From the NCBI RefSeq assembly GCF_000959445.1, contig NZ_CP009631.1, positions 1,054,001-1,118,000 on the forward strand: a stretch of DNA of 64,000 nucleotides, read 5' to 3'. The notes beneath the pieces are model-generated. The model ran no database searches. It was given only the letters and a program-made list of their open reading frames with translations, and was not told the origin of the DNA. Positions 9,479-22,573 of the stretch are shown piece by piece. The position numbers and the translations under genes are program-made. This DNA comes from Burkholderia vietnamiensis LMG 10929. GTDB lineage: Bacteria > Pseudomonadota > Gammaproteobacteria > Burkholderiales > Burkholderiaceae. Positions within the stretch are counted from its first letter, which is position 1; every line of letters starts with the position of its first letter.

Positions 9479-11074
9479 CTACTGCACGGACACCGTCGTG
9501 AAGTTCTGACGGCCGAACGGGCTCACGCGATAGCCGCTCACGTTCGCGCGCGTGAGCGCGGCCGCAGTCGGGTAGCCGAGCGGAATCCACAGCGCCTGGT
9601 CGTGGATGATCTTCTGCGCCGCTTCGTACAGCTTCGCGCGCTTGGCCTGATCGGCGGTCGCCTTGCCGTCGGCGATCAGCTTGTCGAGCTGCGCGTCGCA
9701 GAAACGCGCGAAGTTGATGCCCGACTTCACCGCGTTGCAGCTGAACAGCGGCGTCAGGTAATTGTCCGGATCGCCGTTGTCGCCGGCCCAGCCCATGAAC
9801 AGCATGTCGTGCTGGCCGAGCTTCGCCTGCTTGATCAGCTCGCCCCATTCGATCACCTTCACGTCGGCCTTCACGCCGATCTTCGCGAGGTCGGCCTGCA
9901 GCAGCTCGGCGCCGGCCTTCGGGTTCGGGTTCAGCACGCTGCCGGTCGGGCGCGTCCAGATCGTCGTCGTGAAGCCGTTCGGGAAGCCGGCCTGCGCGAG
10001 CAGTTGCTTCGCCTTCGCCGGATCGTACGGATACGGCGCGAGGTCCTTCGCGTAGCTCCACGTGTTCGGCGGATACGGGTTGTTCGCGGCCGTCGCCGTG
10101 TTGTCGAACACGACCTTCAGATAGGTCGCGCGATCGAAGGCGAGGTTCAGCGCCTCGCGCACCTTGTCGTTGTCGAGCGGCCTTTTCTGCGTGTTCAGCG
10201 CGACGAACGCGGTCATGAACGCGGGCGTCTGCACGACCTTCAGCGCGCTTTCGCCCTTCGCGGCGAGCACGTCCTGCGGCTTCGGCGACAGCGCGATCTG
10301 GCATTCGCCGGCCTTCACCTTCTGCATGCGCACCGATGCGTCGGGCGTGATCGCGTAGATCAGCCGGTCGACCTTCGGCTTCGCGCCCCAGTAGCTCGGG
10401 TTCACGTCGTAGCGGATCAGCGCGTCCTTCGTATAGCTCTTCAGCACGAACGGGCCGGTGCCGATCGGCTTCGCGTTCAGGTCGGCCTGCTTGCCGGCCT
10501 TCAGCAGCTGGTCCGCGTATTCGGCCGAGTAGATCGACGCGAAGCCCATCGTCAGGATCGGCACGAACGTCGCGTTCGGCTCGTTCAGCACGAACTTCAC
10601 GGTGCTGTCGTCGACTTTCGAGACCGACTTCACGAGCTTCGCGAGGCCCATCGACTGCGCGTGCGGGAAGCCGCTCGCGCCGGCCACCTTGTGCCACGGG
10701 TTCGAATCGTCGAGCATCCGCGCGAACGTGAAGACGACGTCGTCGGCGTTCAGCGGGCGGCCAGGCTTGAAGTAGTCCGTGGTCTGGAACGCGACGTTCG
10801 GGCGCAGATGGAACGTGTAGGTGAGGCCGTCGGCGCTCGCTTCCCATTTGTCGGCGAGCGCGGGGACGACCTTTTTGGTCGCTTCGTCGTACGACACGAG
10901 CGTATTGAAGATCACGTCGGCCGACGCGTTGGTGGTGACGAGCGAGTTGTACTGCACGACGTCGAAGCCGTCGGGGCTCGACTCGGTGCAAACGGTGAGC
11001 GGCTTGGCGGCGGCGACGCCCGGAGCGGCGACGGCGGCGGCCAGTGCCGCCGCGGCGAACAGCTTGACGTGCAT
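9479..11074 (-). CDS. Periplasmic dipeptide/oligopeptide-type ABC transporter substrate-binding protein
   Basis: Solute-binding protein of the SBP family 5 (DppA/OppA) group, about 531 residues, exported to the periplasm. A signal peptide MHVKLFAAAALAAAVAAPGVAAA precedes KPLTVCTESSPDGFD, the usual DppA-like mature start. Also visible are the family signature around RPLNADDVVFTFARMLD and, near the C-terminus, FMGWAGDNGDPDNYLTPLFSC, a DppA hallmark. The start is chosen where the signal peptide begins; the upstream open frame is repeat sequence. No permease or ATPase gene adjoins it, so it is an orphan binding protein in this window. Ligand inferred only: dipeptides or haem precursors. Confidence 0.9.
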   Translation of the reverse strand: MHVKLFAAAALAAAVAAPGVAAAKPLTVCTESSPDGFDVVQYNSLVTTNASADVIFNTLVSYDEATKKVVPALADKWEASADGLTYTFHLRPNVAFQTTDYFKPGRPLNADDVVFTFARMLDDSNPWHKVAGASGFPHAQSMGLAKLVKSVSKVDDSTVKFVLNEPNATFVPILTMGFASIYSAEYADQLLKAGKQADLNAKPIGTGPFVLKSYTKDALIRYDVNPSYWGAKPKVDRLIYAITPDASVRMQKVKAGECQIALSPKPQDVLAAKGESALKVVQTPAFMTAFVALNTQKRPLDNDKVREALNLAFDRATYLKVVFDNTATAANNPYPPNTWSYAKDLAPYPYDPAKAKQLLAQAGFPNGFTTTIWTRPTGSVLNPNPKAGAELLQADLAKIGVKADVKVIEWGELIKQAKLGQHDMLFMGWAGDNGDPDNYLTPLFSCNAVKSGINFARFCDAQLDKLIADGKATADQAKRAKLYEAAQKIIHDQALWIPLGYPTAAALTRANVSGYRVSPFGRQNFTTVSVQ

Positions 11075-11623
<549 letters not shown>

Positions 11624-12397
11624 TCAGTGCGCGCCGGCCTTCGGCTTGCGCGGCGCCTTTTCGAACAGACGGTCGTAGAGCCAGCGCGGCAGCACGTGCA
11701 GCACCTTCGCGACGACGCCCATCTGCCACGGGATCACGCGGAACGCGTGTTGCCGCGCGATCGCGCGGGCCGCGCGGGCCGCGAAGCGGTCGGCGTCCAT
11801 CAGGAACGGCATCCGGTACGGGTTGTGCGCCGTCATCGGCGTGCGGATATAGCCGGGCGCGATCGTCACGACGCCGACGCCGGCCGGCCGCAGTTCGACG
11901 CGCAGCGCCTCGAGGTACTTGATCGCCGCCGACTTCGACGCGCTGTAGGCGCCCGAACCCGGCAGCCCGCGCACGCCGGCGACGCTCGCAACGCCGACCA
12001 GCGTGCCGTGGCGCGCGGCCGTCATCGGGCCGACGAACGGCTCGAAGGTCGCGACCATCCCGTAATAGTTGATGTCCATCACGTCGCGGAACGCGGCGAG
12101 ATCGCCCTGGCCCGTGACGGCGCCCTGGCTGATGCCGGCGTTCGCGATCACGACGTCCGGGCAGCCGTGCGCGGCGATGAACGATGCGGCGGCCGTGGCC
12201 AGCGCGTCGGCGTCGCGTACGTCGGCGCGATACACGGACACCGACAGCTTCGGAAAGCGCCGCGCGAATGCGTCGAGCGCTTCGGTGCGGCGCGCGACGA
12301 GCGCGAGCGTCGCGCCCTGGCGTGCATATTCGTCGGCCAACGCGAGGCCGAGGCCGCTCGACGCGCCGGTGATGAAAACCTTCAGCGGAGTAGTCAT
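11624..12397 (-). CDS. SDR family oxidoreductase
   Basis: NAD(P)-dependent short-chain dehydrogenase of 257 residues. It shows the GASSGLG cofactor motif at 11-17, NAGISQG in the central sheet (NAG motif), serine in VASVAGVRG and YxxxK as YSASKSAAI, then PGYIRTPM. The C-terminal helix-rich tail (VLHVLPRWLYDRLF) suggests loose membrane association. The substrate is unknown. It is the last gene of the argS, SPOR, dsbA, SDR run and starts 19 bp after dsbA. Confidence 0.85.
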   Translation of the reverse strand: MTTPLKVFITGASSGLGLALADEYARQGATLALVARRTEALDAFARRFPKLSVSVYRADVRDADALATAAASFIAAHGCPDVVIANAGISQGAVTGQGDLAAFRDVMDINYYGMVATFEPFVGPMTAARHGTLVGVASVAGVRGLPGSGAYSASKSAAIKYLEALRVELRPAGVGVVTIAPGYIRTPMTAHNPYRMPFLMDADRFAARAARAIARQHAFRVIPWQMGVVAKVLHVLPRWLYDRLFEKAPRKPKAGAH

Positions 12398-12416
12398 GCC
12401 GGCGCGCGCTCGCGGA

Positions 12417-13055
12417 TCAGAGCTTCTTGTCCTGCACCTGCTTCACGAGGTAGTCGAGCACCTGCGCGGTACCCGGAATGCTGTTCGTGTAAGCCGGGCC
12501 CGTCTTGTACTTGCCCTGAACGACGACGGTCGGCACGCCGTCGATCGCGTAGTTCTTCATCAGCTCGGCCGACTGCTTGACCTGGCCTTGCACGCTGAAC
12601 GAGTTGTACGCGTCCATGAACTGCTTCTTGTCGACGCCTTGCGTCGCCAGGAAGTCGGCCTGCGCCTGCGGCGTCAGCAGGTAATTCTTCTGCTTGTGGA
12701 TCGCGTTGAAGATCGCCGGCGTGACCTTCTCCGAGATGCCCAGCGCGGACACCGCGTAGTACAGCTTCGAATGCGGGACGAAGTCGTCGCGGAACGCGAC
12801 CGGCACGCGCTTGAAGTCGATGTTGGCGCCTTGCTTCTTCACCCACGCCTCGAGCGTCGGCTCGAATTCGTAGCAGTGCGGGCAGCCGTACCAGAAGAAT
12901 TCGATGACCTCGACCTTGCCGGCCGGCGCCGACACCGGCTGCGGCGACTTCATCACTTCGAAGTCCTTGCCCGACACCGGTGCGGCGGGCGTTGCGTGCG
13001 CGAAGCCGGCGACCAGGCCCACGGAGAGGAGAAGCGTGCTAAGCAGTTTTTTCAT
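12417..13055 (-). CDS. dsbA: Thiol:disulfide interchange protein DsbA
   Basis: Periplasmic oxidase that inserts disulfide bonds into exported proteins and is re-oxidised by DsbB. The protein has 212 residues with a signal peptide of about 21 residues ending AHA. The redox site is Cys58-Pro-His-Cys61 in FFWYGCPHCYEFEP, the classical DsbA dipeptide. GVPTVVVQGKY carries the cis-proline loop. Located between a SPOR-domain gene and an SDR gene in what looks like one transcription unit. Confidence 0.95.
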   Translation of the reverse strand: MKKLLSTLLLSVGLVAGFAHATPAAPVSGKDFEVMKSPQPVSAPAGKVEVIEFFWYGCPHCYEFEPTLEAWVKKQGANIDFKRVPVAFRDDFVPHSKLYYAVSALGISEKVTPAIFNAIHKQKNYLLTPQAQADFLATQGVDKKQFMDAYNSFSVQGQVKQSAELMKNYAIDGVPTVVVQGKYKTGPAYTNSIPGTAQVLDYLVKQVQDKKL

Positions 13056-13121
13056 GTTGGGAACGTCGTCAGTTGCTCGGGTTACGGAACGTAACGGAAT
13101 CTGCGTGGGCGCGGCCGGCGC

Positions 13122-14027
13122 TCACTGCTTCGTGAAGCGGATCACCGCCGTGTCGACACCTGCATCGGACAGGCGCTGACGGGCCGAGTTCATATCCTCG
13201 AACTTCGAGAACGGGCCGACCCGCACGCGGAAGTAGGTCACGCCGCTGACGTCGCGCTTCGATACCTTCGACTCGAAGCCCTGGAAGCCGAGCCGTGCGC
13301 GCTGCTGCTCGGCGTCGCTTTCCGTCTTGTACGCGCCGACCTGCAGGAAGTAGCCGGTGTTCGCGTCGCTGGCGCTCGGCGCTTTGGCCGCTGCGGACGA
13401 CGTCGCGGACGGCGCCGGCTTCGCGGCGTTCGCGGCGGCTTGCTGTTGCTGCTGCTTTTGAGCGGCAGCCTGCTGCGCCTGCTTCTGCGCGGCGAAACGC
13501 GCGAGGTCGTCCTCGCCGGACTGCTGCGGTTGTTGCGCCTGTTGCGTCTTCTTCGGCGGCGGGTTGTCGGCCGGCTTCGGCGCGACGGCGACGCCGTTGC
13601 CCGACGCTGCGTTGTTCGATCCGTTGTTCGACGCGGTGCCGTTGTTCGCGCTGCCGGAGCCGTTCGAACCGTTCGCGTTGCCCGACGGCGGCACCTCGAC
13701 GATCTGCGGTTCGGGCAGCAGGCCGCCCTGGGTCTGGTTCGCGGCCTGGCCGGGCGCGGTATTGGGCGGCGCGGACTGCGCGGCCTGCGGCACCGGCTGG
13801 CCGGGCGTCTTGCCCTGCAGCGCGCGGTTCGGATCGAACTGCTGCGGCTGGCTCGCGCCGTTGTCGACCGGCGGCGCCACCTTCGACACGAACGGCGACG
13901 GCGAACGCGTGATGTAGAGCGCCACCACCACCGCAATCGCGAGGCCGACGATCAGGCCCAGCACGATTCCAAGAAATGTTCCTCCGGCTTGTTTCGATTG
14001 CTTCGAAGTTCGGCGTGGTTGTGCCAT
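13122..14027 (-). CDS. SPOR domain cell-division protein (FtsN-like)
   Basis: Single-pass inner-membrane protein of about 301 residues that would bind septal peptidoglycan. The start MAQPRRTSKQSKQAGG is chosen because it puts a basic cytoplasmic tail directly before a transmembrane helix at about 18-41. The middle (45-225) is low complexity, rich in N, S, G, P, Q and A, typical of a periplasmic linker. The last 75 residues (TGYFLQVGAYKTESDAEQQRARL... YFRVRVGPF) form a SPOR domain. Its place after argS matches the FtsN-like gene of other Betaproteobacteria; that role is inference from family and position. Confidence 0.88.
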   Translation of the reverse strand: MAQPRRTSKQSKQAGGTFLGIVLGLIVGLAIAVVVALYITRSPSPFVSKVAPPVDNGASQPQQFDPNRALQGKTPGQPVPQAAQSAPPNTAPGQAANQTQGGLLPEPQIVEVPPSGNANGSNGSGSANNGTASNNGSNNAASGNGVAVAPKPADNPPPKKTQQAQQPQQSGEDDLARFAAQKQAQQAAAQKQQQQQAAANAAKPAPSATSSAAAKAPSASDANTGYFLQVGAYKTESDAEQQRARLGFQGFESKVSKRDVSGVTYFRVRVGPFSKFEDMNSARQRLSDAGVDTAVIRFTKQ

Positions 14028-14126
14028 TGCTTGAGTCACCTGCAAAAAGAATCGTGAAAAGGCTGCGGCAGGCGGGATCCTGCGGGCGGGCGCCGCCGCG
14101 GCCATTCGCTGCCCAGTTCGGGCCGC

Positions 14127-15908
14127 TTACATCTTGGCGGGCGCGGATACCCCGAGCATCGCCAGGCCGTTCTCCAGCACCTGCCGGGTCGCGGCGAGCA
14201 GCGCGGCGCGTGCGTTGCGCGGCGCTTCGTCGTCGACCAGCACGCGCTCCGCATTGTAGAACGAGTGGAATTCACCAGCGAGATCGCGCAGATAGAACGC
14301 GACCGCGTGCGGCGCCAGCTCGTTCGCGGCGTGCGTGAGCAGGTCCGGATACTCGGCGAGCTTCTGCATCAGCGACACGGCCTGCGGGCTCGTGAGCTGC
14401 GACAGGTCGGCGCCCGGCAGTTGTGCGACGTCGACGTTGTAGCGCGCCTTCAGTTCGTTGAGCACCGAGCAGATCCGCGCGTGCGCGTACTGGACGTAGT
14501 AGACGGGGTTCTCGTCGTTCTGTTTCAGCGCGAGGTCGATGTCGAACACGAACTCGGTGTCGGCCTTGCGCGAGATCAGGAAGAAGCGGACCGCGTCGCG
14601 GCCGCGCGTGATGGTCGCTTCGTCGATCATGTCGGGCGCGGCCTCCTGGCCCGGCGCCGCGCCGCCCGACCATTCGATCAGGTCGCGCACCGTCACGTAG
14701 CTGCCCGCGCGCTTCGACAGCTTTACTTCCTGGCCGTCGCGCATCACGGTGACCATCTTGTGCAGCACGTAGTCGGGATAGCCCTTCGGGATGCCGATGT
14801 GCAGCCCCTGGAGCCCGGCGCGCACGCGCGCGATCGTGCCGTGGTGATCGGAGCCCTGGATGTTGATCACCTTCGTGAAGCCGCGCTCCCATTTCGTCAC
14901 GTGGTACGCGACGTCCGGCACGAAGTACGTGTACGTGCCGTCCGACTTGCGCATCACGCGGTCCTTGTCGTCGCCTTCGTCGGTCGTGCGCAGCCACAGC
15001 GCGCCGTCCTGCTCGTAGGTCATGCCGGCCTTGACCAGCGCGTCGACCGTCTTCTCGACGCGGCCTTCGCTGTACAGCGACGACTCGAGGTAGTACTGGT
15101 CGAATTTCACGCCGAACGCCTGCAGGTCCATGTCCTGTTCGTGGCGCAGGTAGGCGACCGCGAACTTGCGGATCGCGTCGAGATTCTCGATGTCGCGCGC
15201 GCCGGTGACCGGCTCGCCGTCCTTCGCCGCGACCGTCGCGCCGTTCAGGTAGTCGCGCGCGATGTCGGCGATGTATTCGCCGTTGTACGCGGCTTCGGGC
15301 CAGCCGGCGTCGCCCGGCTTCAGGCCGCGCGCGCGCGCCTGCGTCGAGATCGCGAGGTTGGCGATCTGCACGCCCGCGTCGTTGTAGTAGAACTCGCGGT
15401 GCACCGCGTAGCCCTGGCTCGCGATCACGTTCGCGAGCACGTCGCCGAGCGCCGCCTGGCGGCCGTGGCCGACGTGCAGCGGGCCGGTCGGGTTGGCCGA
15501 GACGAATTCGACCAGCACCCGCTTGCCTTTTTCGCGCTGCGACGTGCCGAACGCGCGGCCCTGCTCGAACACGGCGGCGATCACGGCCTGCTTCGCGGCG
15601 GCGCTCACGCGCAGGTTGATGAAGCCCGGGCCGGCGATTTCCGCCGCGTCGACGAGCCCTTGCGCGGCCGGCTGCGCGACCAGCGCCGCGACGATCCGCT
15701 CGGCGAGCTGGCGCGGGTTCGTGCCGAGCGGCTTGGCGAGCTGCATCGCGACGTTGCACGCGACGTCGCCGTGGGCGGCGACCTTCGGGCGCTCCAGCGT
15801 GATGGCCGGGATGACGAATTCGGCGTCGGCGCCCTTGAGCGCGTGTGCGACCTGCGCGACGCTATCCGCGAGCAGGGCTTCGAGGGTCTGTTTGTGTGCT
15901 GGCAGCAT
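14127..15908 (-). CDS. argS: Arginyl-tRNA synthetase
   Basis: Charges tRNA-Arg with arginine; class I synthetase of 593 residues. The HIGH-type motif is HVGHGRQA (in [13 protein letters not shown], about residue 140). A KMSKS-like [15 protein letters not shown] lies near residue 400. The C-terminal DALR anticodon-binding domain ends [14 protein letters not shown]. The N-terminal add-1 domain is present. First gene of the minus-strand argS, SPOR, dsbA, SDR group. Confidence 0.97.
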   Translation of the reverse strand: MLPAHKQTLEALLADSVAQVAHALKGADAEFVIPAITLERPKVAAHGDVACNVAMQLAKPLGTNPRQLAERIVAALVAQPAAQGLVDAAEIAGPGFINLRVSAAAKQAVIAAVFEQGRAFGTSQREKGKRVLVEFVSANPTGPLHVGHGRQAALGDVLANVIASQGYAVHREFYYNDAGVQIANLAISTQARARGLKPGDAGWPEAAYNGEYIADIARDYLNGATVAAKDGEPVTGARDIENLDAIRKFAVAYLRHEQDMDLQAFGVKFDQYYLESSLYSEGRVEKTVDALVKAGMTYEQDGALWLRTTDEGDDKDRVMRKSDGTYTYFVPDVAYHVTKWERGFTKVINIQGSDHHGTIARVRAGLQGLHIGIPKGYPDYVLHKMVTVMRDGQEVKLSKRAGSYVTVRDLIEWSGGAAPGQEAAPDMIDEATITRGRDAVRFFLISRKADTEFVFDIDLALKQNDENPVYYVQYAHARICSVLNELKARYNVDVAQLPGADLSQLTSPQAVSLMQKLAEYPDLLTHAANELAPHAVAFYLRDLAGEFHSFYNAERVLVDDEAPRNARAALLAATRQVLENGLAMLGVSAPAKM

Positions 15909-15955
15909 GCTGGTAGAAGGCTTCGTTGGTGGCGGCCGGAAGCGCCGGCCCGCCG

Positions 15956-15974
15956 GCGCGCTTTTTAAGCGCGC
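15956..15974. promoter_or_regulatory. Palindrome in the argS / DUF1840 divergent spacer
   Basis: Perfect 8-bp arms GCGCGCTT / AAGCGCGC around a 3-base loop, 48 bp upstream of the argS start. It could be an operator or a leader hairpin of argS. A -10-like TAATAT for the plus-strand DUF1840 gene lies at 16006-16011, without a clear -35. Confidence 0.35.
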
Positions 15975-16109
15975 GTTTCAGGGATCGCAGAATTTTAACA
16001 GGTGCTAATATGCCGCTCAGGCGCCCCGCGTCCGCGAGGCCGGACGCCGCCCTGCCGGCGTCCTCCCCACCGCGCCGCGCGGGCACAACAAGATGAAAAG
16101 GGAATTGTC

Positions 16110-16433
16110 ATGATTACGTTCAAGAGCAAGGCGGCACAGGATCTAGACGTGCTGAAGGATTTCGCTGTATACGTGCTGGGCCTCGTCGGCAAGCAACTGG
16201 GCGAACGCGGCGTCATTACGCACGACGAATTGGACCACGCGATCGCGAAGCTGGAAGGCGCGGTCGCGCAGGCGAAGCAGGAACGCGCCGAGCACGCCGG
16301 CCATTTCCACGAGGACGACGACGATCACGCGCACCACGAAGTGCCGGCGAGCCTCGCGCAGCGCGTCGCACCGTTCCTCGCGATGCTGCGTGAAGCGAAG
16401 GCCGCGCAGGCCGACGTGCACTGGGGCTTCTGA
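16110..16433 (+). CDS. DUF1840 family protein
   Basis: Small cytosolic protein of 107 residues with no known function. The start MITFKSKAAQDLDVLKDFA is the conserved family N-terminus. The middle is acidic and histidine-rich (HFHEDDDDHAHHE, about residues 69-81), which could bind divalent metal. The rest is helical. A good AAGGG-type ribosome binding site precedes the ATG. It ends before a bidirectional terminator shared with metH. The assignment is to a family only. Confidence 0.85.
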   Translation: MITFKSKAAQDLDVLKDFAVYVLGLVGKQLGERGVITHDELDHAIAKLEGAVAQAKQERAEHAGHFHEDDDDHAHHEVPASLAQRVAPFLAMLREAKAAQADVHWGF

Positions 16434-16503
16434 ACGCCCGTCGCCGGTCGCCACGCGCCACGCGCCGGCCGGCCGACGCAGCCCGGCAGGCCAAAATGCC
16501 ATG

Positions 16504-16531
16504 AAAAAGCCCGCATCGCGCGGGCTTTTTT
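16504..16531. terminator. Bidirectional intrinsic terminator
   Basis: Stem GCCCGC / GCGGGC with a 5-base loop, flanked by five A on the left and six T on the right, so it works on both strands. It separates the convergent DUF1840 and metH genes. Confidence 0.9.
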
Positions 16532-16579
16532 CATTTCGTATGACCAAAGCGGCGCGCCGATGCGCGCGCCGCGCCCGGA

Positions 16580-19297
<2,718 letters not shown>

Positions 19298-19343
19298 GGC
19301 GGTGCGAATTCTGGTGAGGTAGGGCGGGCGTTGATGCGGGTGG

Positions 19344-20411
19344 TCAGGCGGCTTCGCTGTACTGGCTCGGCCAGCGGCGCGGCTTCACGTCGGCGAGCGC
19401 CTTGGCGATCTCGGCGATGTGCTCGGGCGTGGTGCCGCAGCAGCCGCCCGCGAGGTTCACGAGCCCGGCCTGCGCGAACTCCTTCAGCAGGCCCGACGTG
19501 ACGTCCGGCGTCTCGTCGAAGCCGGTGTCGCTCATCGGGTTCGGCAGGCCCGCGTTCGGGTAGCAGGACACGTAGGTGTCGCACAGCTTCGCGAGCTCGG
19601 CGATGTACGGGCGCATCAGCGCCGCGCCCAGCGCGCAGTTCAGGCCGAACGTGAGCGGCTTCGCGTGGCGCAGCGAATTCCAGAACGCCTCGACCGTCTG
19701 GCCCGACAGGATGCGGCCCGACGCGTCGGTGACGGTGCCCGAGACCATGATCGGCAGGCGCTCGCCGGTGTCCTCGAACAGTTCGTCGAGCGCGAACAGC
19801 GCGGCCTTCGCGTTCAGCGTGTCGAAGATCGTCTCGACGAGGAACAGGTCGACGCCGCCGTCGAGCAGCGCCTTCGCCTGCTGGTAGTACGCGGCGTGCA
19901 GCTCGTCGAACGTGATGTTGCGCGCGCCCGGATCGTTGACGTCGGGCGAGATGCTGGCCGTCTTCGGCGTCGGCCCGATCGCGCCCGCGACGAAGCGCGG
20001 CTTGCCGGGCGTCGCATGGCGGGCGGCCGATTCGCGCGCGAGGCGCGCCGATTCGACGTTCATCTCGACGACGAGGTCTTCCATCCCGTAGTCGGCCTGC
20101 GCGACGGTCGTCGCGCCGAACGTGTTGGTCTCGACGATGTCGGCGCCGGCCGCGAAGTACTGGTCGTGGATCTCGCTGATGATCTGCGGCTGCGTGAGCG
20201 ACAGCAGCTCGTTGTTGCCCTTCACGTCGCGCGGGAAATCCTTGAAGCGCTCGCCGCGATACGCGGCCTCGTCGAGCTTGTAGCGCTGGATCATCGTGCC
20301 CATCGCGCCGTCGAGGATCAGGATGCGCGATTTCAGCAGCGCGGGCAGTTCGGCGCCGCGCGTGTAGCGCGCGTCGGGCGGGGCGGAAGCGGCGAGAGGG
20401 GACGCAGACAT
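19344..20411 (-). CDS. metH: Methionine synthase, homocysteine-binding subunit (MetH N-terminal part)
   Basis: Homocysteine S-methyltransferase (Pfam S-methyl_trans) domain as a stand-alone protein of 355 residues. It opens the barrel with [16 protein letters not shown]. The zinc-binding cysteines are in [11 protein letters not shown] and the paired cysteines of [12 protein letters not shown]. In E. coli MetH this is the N-terminal third of one chain. Here it ends soon after the zinc motif and a second gene follows after 46 bp. The gap is real spacer with its own start, so this is a split gene and not a sequencing frameshift. Such a split is known in Burkholderia and relatives. Confidence 0.95.
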   Translation of the reverse strand: MSASPLAASAPPDARYTRGAELPALLKSRILILDGAMGTMIQRYKLDEAAYRGERFKDFPRDVKGNNELLSLTQPQIISEIHDQYFAAGADIVETNTFGATTVAQADYGMEDLVVEMNVESARLARESAARHATPGKPRFVAGAIGPTPKTASISPDVNDPGARNITFDELHAAYYQQAKALLDGGVDLFLVETIFDTLNAKAALFALDELFEDTGERLPIMVSGTVTDASGRILSGQTVEAFWNSLRHAKPLTFGLNCALGAALMRPYIAELAKLCDTYVSCYPNAGLPNPMSDTGFDETPDVTSGLLKEFAQAGLVNLAGGCCGTTPEHIAEIAKALADVKPRRWPSQYSEAA

Positions 20412-20539
20412 GGCGGCAGAGCGGCGAAGACGGGAAAACCGCCATTGTAGCCGCTGCGCCGGCGCGTCGCCCGCGCTCGCGCTGGGCGGCGGCCGTGATG
20501 CGCGCCACCGAGCGGGCCGGCGGCCGCCTCAAACGAAAA

Positions 20540-20565
20540 CCCCCGCCCGGCGAACCGGACGGGGG
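20540..20565 (-). terminator. Intrinsic terminator of the DUF3567 gene
   Basis: Stem of 11 base positions (CCCCCGCCCGG / CCGGACGGGGG, one mismatch) with a CGAA loop. On the minus strand it is followed by GTTTTCGTTT. It lies about 70 bp past the DUF3567 stop and before metH. Confidence 0.8.
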
Positions 20566-20636
20566 CTTGGATCGGAGTGCTCGCGGGGCCGCGCAAGCGC
20601 GGCAAACGGCCCGGCGTGGCGCCGGGCCGCGCGTCG

Positions 20637-20894
20637 TCAATGCAGGACGACGGGCATCATCATCAGGCTGTCGAACTGGCCGAGGAATTCGTCCACTTCG
20701 TCGAGCGACGGCTCATCCTCGATCAACTGCTTCACGTGGGCGCGGAATCGCTCCGCGAGTTCGCCGTCGATGAAGATCTCGCGCTGCGCGTTCTTGTCGA
20801 CGATTTCGTATCCGCCGGCATTCATCAGATGGTGGCCGGCCTGCGGCGCAAATTCGACGACGCAGTAATTGGGGCTGTTGTAGATCATTTGCAT
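20637..20894 (-). CDS. DUF3567 family protein
   Basis: Small cytosolic protein of 85 residues, function unknown. The start MQMIYNSPNYCVVEF is the conserved family N-terminus. The middle reads AGGYEIVDKNAQREIFIDGELAERFR and the C-terminus is acidic (DEPSLDEVDEFLGQFD). A longer frame extends upstream but lacks similarity and crosses probable promoter sequence. It is a single-gene unit with its own terminator downstream. Confidence 0.88.
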   Translation of the reverse strand: MQMIYNSPNYCVVEFAPQAGHHLMNAGGYEIVDKNAQREIFIDGELAERFRAHVKQLIEDEPSLDEVDEFLGQFDSLMMMPVVLH

Positions 20895-21139
20895 GGCGGC
20901 ACTCCTCTTCGCAGTGGCATCTGGCCTTGTTGTCCCGTAGGTGGGGTAGCCTTTGCCGGTTTCAAGGGGCTTGCGCTGCACACCCCGTTCTCCCGTTCGC
21001 GTGGGGTGTATCGGGTTAGAAGCCGATGTCTCTAAAACGTTTCCTATTGTGATCCGGTGCACTGAAATAGTTGTTAAAGAGTGTCATCGGCCATTTTTTT
21101 AATACCTTTAATCGGTCGAAATTGCCGATCGGTGCGGCT
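20895..21139. other. Spacer upstream of DUF3567
   Basis: About 245 bp, noticeably more AT-rich than its surroundings at 21035-21120. It should hold the DUF3567 promoter on the minus strand; CACAAT at about 21048-21053 (reverse strand) is a -10 candidate. It also receives the 3' end of the DUF3108 gene. No classical terminator is seen for that gene. Confidence 0.3.
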
Positions 21140-22456
21140 TCATTGTGCAGGCGGCGCGGAGGCGGGCGTCGCGTCCGCCGGCGCGGGCATAGGCGGTTGG
21201 GCCGACGGCTGCTCGGATGGCCGTTGCGTAGAGCCAGCCGGCTCGATTGCCGGCGCGGCAGATGCCGATGCCGGGGCAGGCGCGTTCGTTGCGTCCGGCG
21301 CCGTGCCGTCAGCCGGGGCAGCGGGAGCGGGCGCGGTCGATGCAGCCGGTGCAGCCGGCGGCGCGAGCGGGCCGTGCCACACGAGCTCGATCTGCGCGCC
21401 GTTCGGTTCGGTCTGCATCAGCCGCGCGGGCAGCCAGCCGAGCGACGGCGCGAGCCACATGTCGATGCGGCGCGTGTCGCCCGCGCGGCGCGGCAGCCGC
21501 ATGAAGTGGCGGGCGCGCACGATGCCGGCCTGCGTGTGCACGTCCTCGTCGCCGATCACCATGATCGGCCAGGTCTCGCCGTTGTTGTTGTCGATCACGA
21601 AGAACTGCTGCGTGACGCCCGGCCGGTACGCCGACGGATTGCCGCGCACGAGGCCCGACAGTTGCATCAGCATGCTGAAGCGATCCTGCACGCCGTCGGG
21701 CAGCGGCGCGTTGTTCGGCGTGCGCGTGAACACGACCTGGTGAATCTCGCGGTTGAAGATCGCAATGTCCTCGGGGCGCTTGCCGCGCTGTTCCACATAT
21801 CGGTCGGGCGCGACGCCGAAGGCGTCGATGCGGCCTTCGCTGCGGTACGTGAACGGGCCGATGAACGGCACCGGCATCGACACCGACAGATCGTACGTGC
21901 GTCCGTCGTTGCGCCAGTGGATCGTGCCGATCATGTTCTGCATTCCGTTGTAGAACGTGTCGTATTGCAGGTCGCCGGACGGCGGCGCGTCGAATTTCAC
22001 GCCGCTCGTCGCGGGGCCTGGCGTCGCGGCGCTCGCGGCCGATGCTGCTTGCGCGCCGGACGCGCCAGCCGTGCCGCTCGCTGCCGACGCGGCCGATGCT
22101 CCCGATGCCGCAGCAGGCGACGGCTCGCCGTGCTCGGCGGTCTGCGTCGACGTCAGCACGCGCGGCTGCGCCGGCGCCGGCTTGCGCGCCGCGCGGGCCG
22201 GCTTCGCGGGCGCGGCGGCGGCCGCGGCCGGCGCGTCGACCGGTTTCGACGCGGGCCGGCGCTCGATCGGTTGCGGCTTCAACAGCTCGATCTGCACCGG
22301 AATCTCGGCGGGCGCGGGCGGCGTGAACGCGTCGCGATTGCGCGCGAGCCACCACGCGGCGAGCGCATGCAGCACCAGCACGACCACGAGCGCGACGCCC
22401 ACGCGCAGCCAGCGGCGGGGCAGGACGTGACGAGGACGGGGGGCGGCAGGCGGCAT
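21140..22456 (-). CDS. DUF3108 domain protein, membrane-anchored
   Basis: Predicted inner-membrane-anchored periplasmic protein of about 438 residues. A basic N-terminus and one hydrophobic helix (VGVALVVVLVLHALAAWWLA, about residues 16-35) are followed by an Ala/Pro-rich linker to about 165. A beta-rich DUF3108 domain comes next (DLQYDTFYNGMQNMIGTIHWRNDG, TYRSEGRIDAFGVAP, WPIMVIGDEDV). The C-terminal 60 residues are again Pro/Ala low complexity. The linker design suggests it spans periplasm to reach the envelope. The family function is unknown. It begins 117 bp after the IclR gene. Confidence 0.8.
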   Translation of the reverse strand: MPPAAPRPRHVLPRRWLRVGVALVVVLVLHALAAWWLARNRDAFTPPAPAEIPVQIELLKPQPIERRPASKPVDAPAAAAAAPAKPARAARKPAPAQPRVLTSTQTAEHGEPSPAAASGASAASAASGTAGASGAQAASAASAATPGPATSGVKFDAPPSGDLQYDTFYNGMQNMIGTIHWRNDGRTYDLSVSMPVPFIGPFTYRSEGRIDAFGVAPDRYVEQRGKRPEDIAIFNREIHQVVFTRTPNNAPLPDGVQDRFSMLMQLSGLVRGNPSAYRPGVTQQFFVIDNNNGETWPIMVIGDEDVHTQAGIVRARHFMRLPRRAGDTRRIDMWLAPSLGWLPARLMQTEPNGAQIELVWHGPLAPPAAPAASTAPAPAAPADGTAPDATNAPAPASASAAPAIEPAGSTQRPSEQPSAQPPMPAPADATPASAPPAQ

Positions 22457-22573
22457 CGACGAAATGGAGCGGAAGGAAGGCCATGGCGCAGCGGACGTGC
22501 CGCGCGTCACAGCTCGGACCGCCGCGCGCGCCGCGCGTTCGCGTGCATCGCGGGCAGGGGCGCGCGCCGCCCG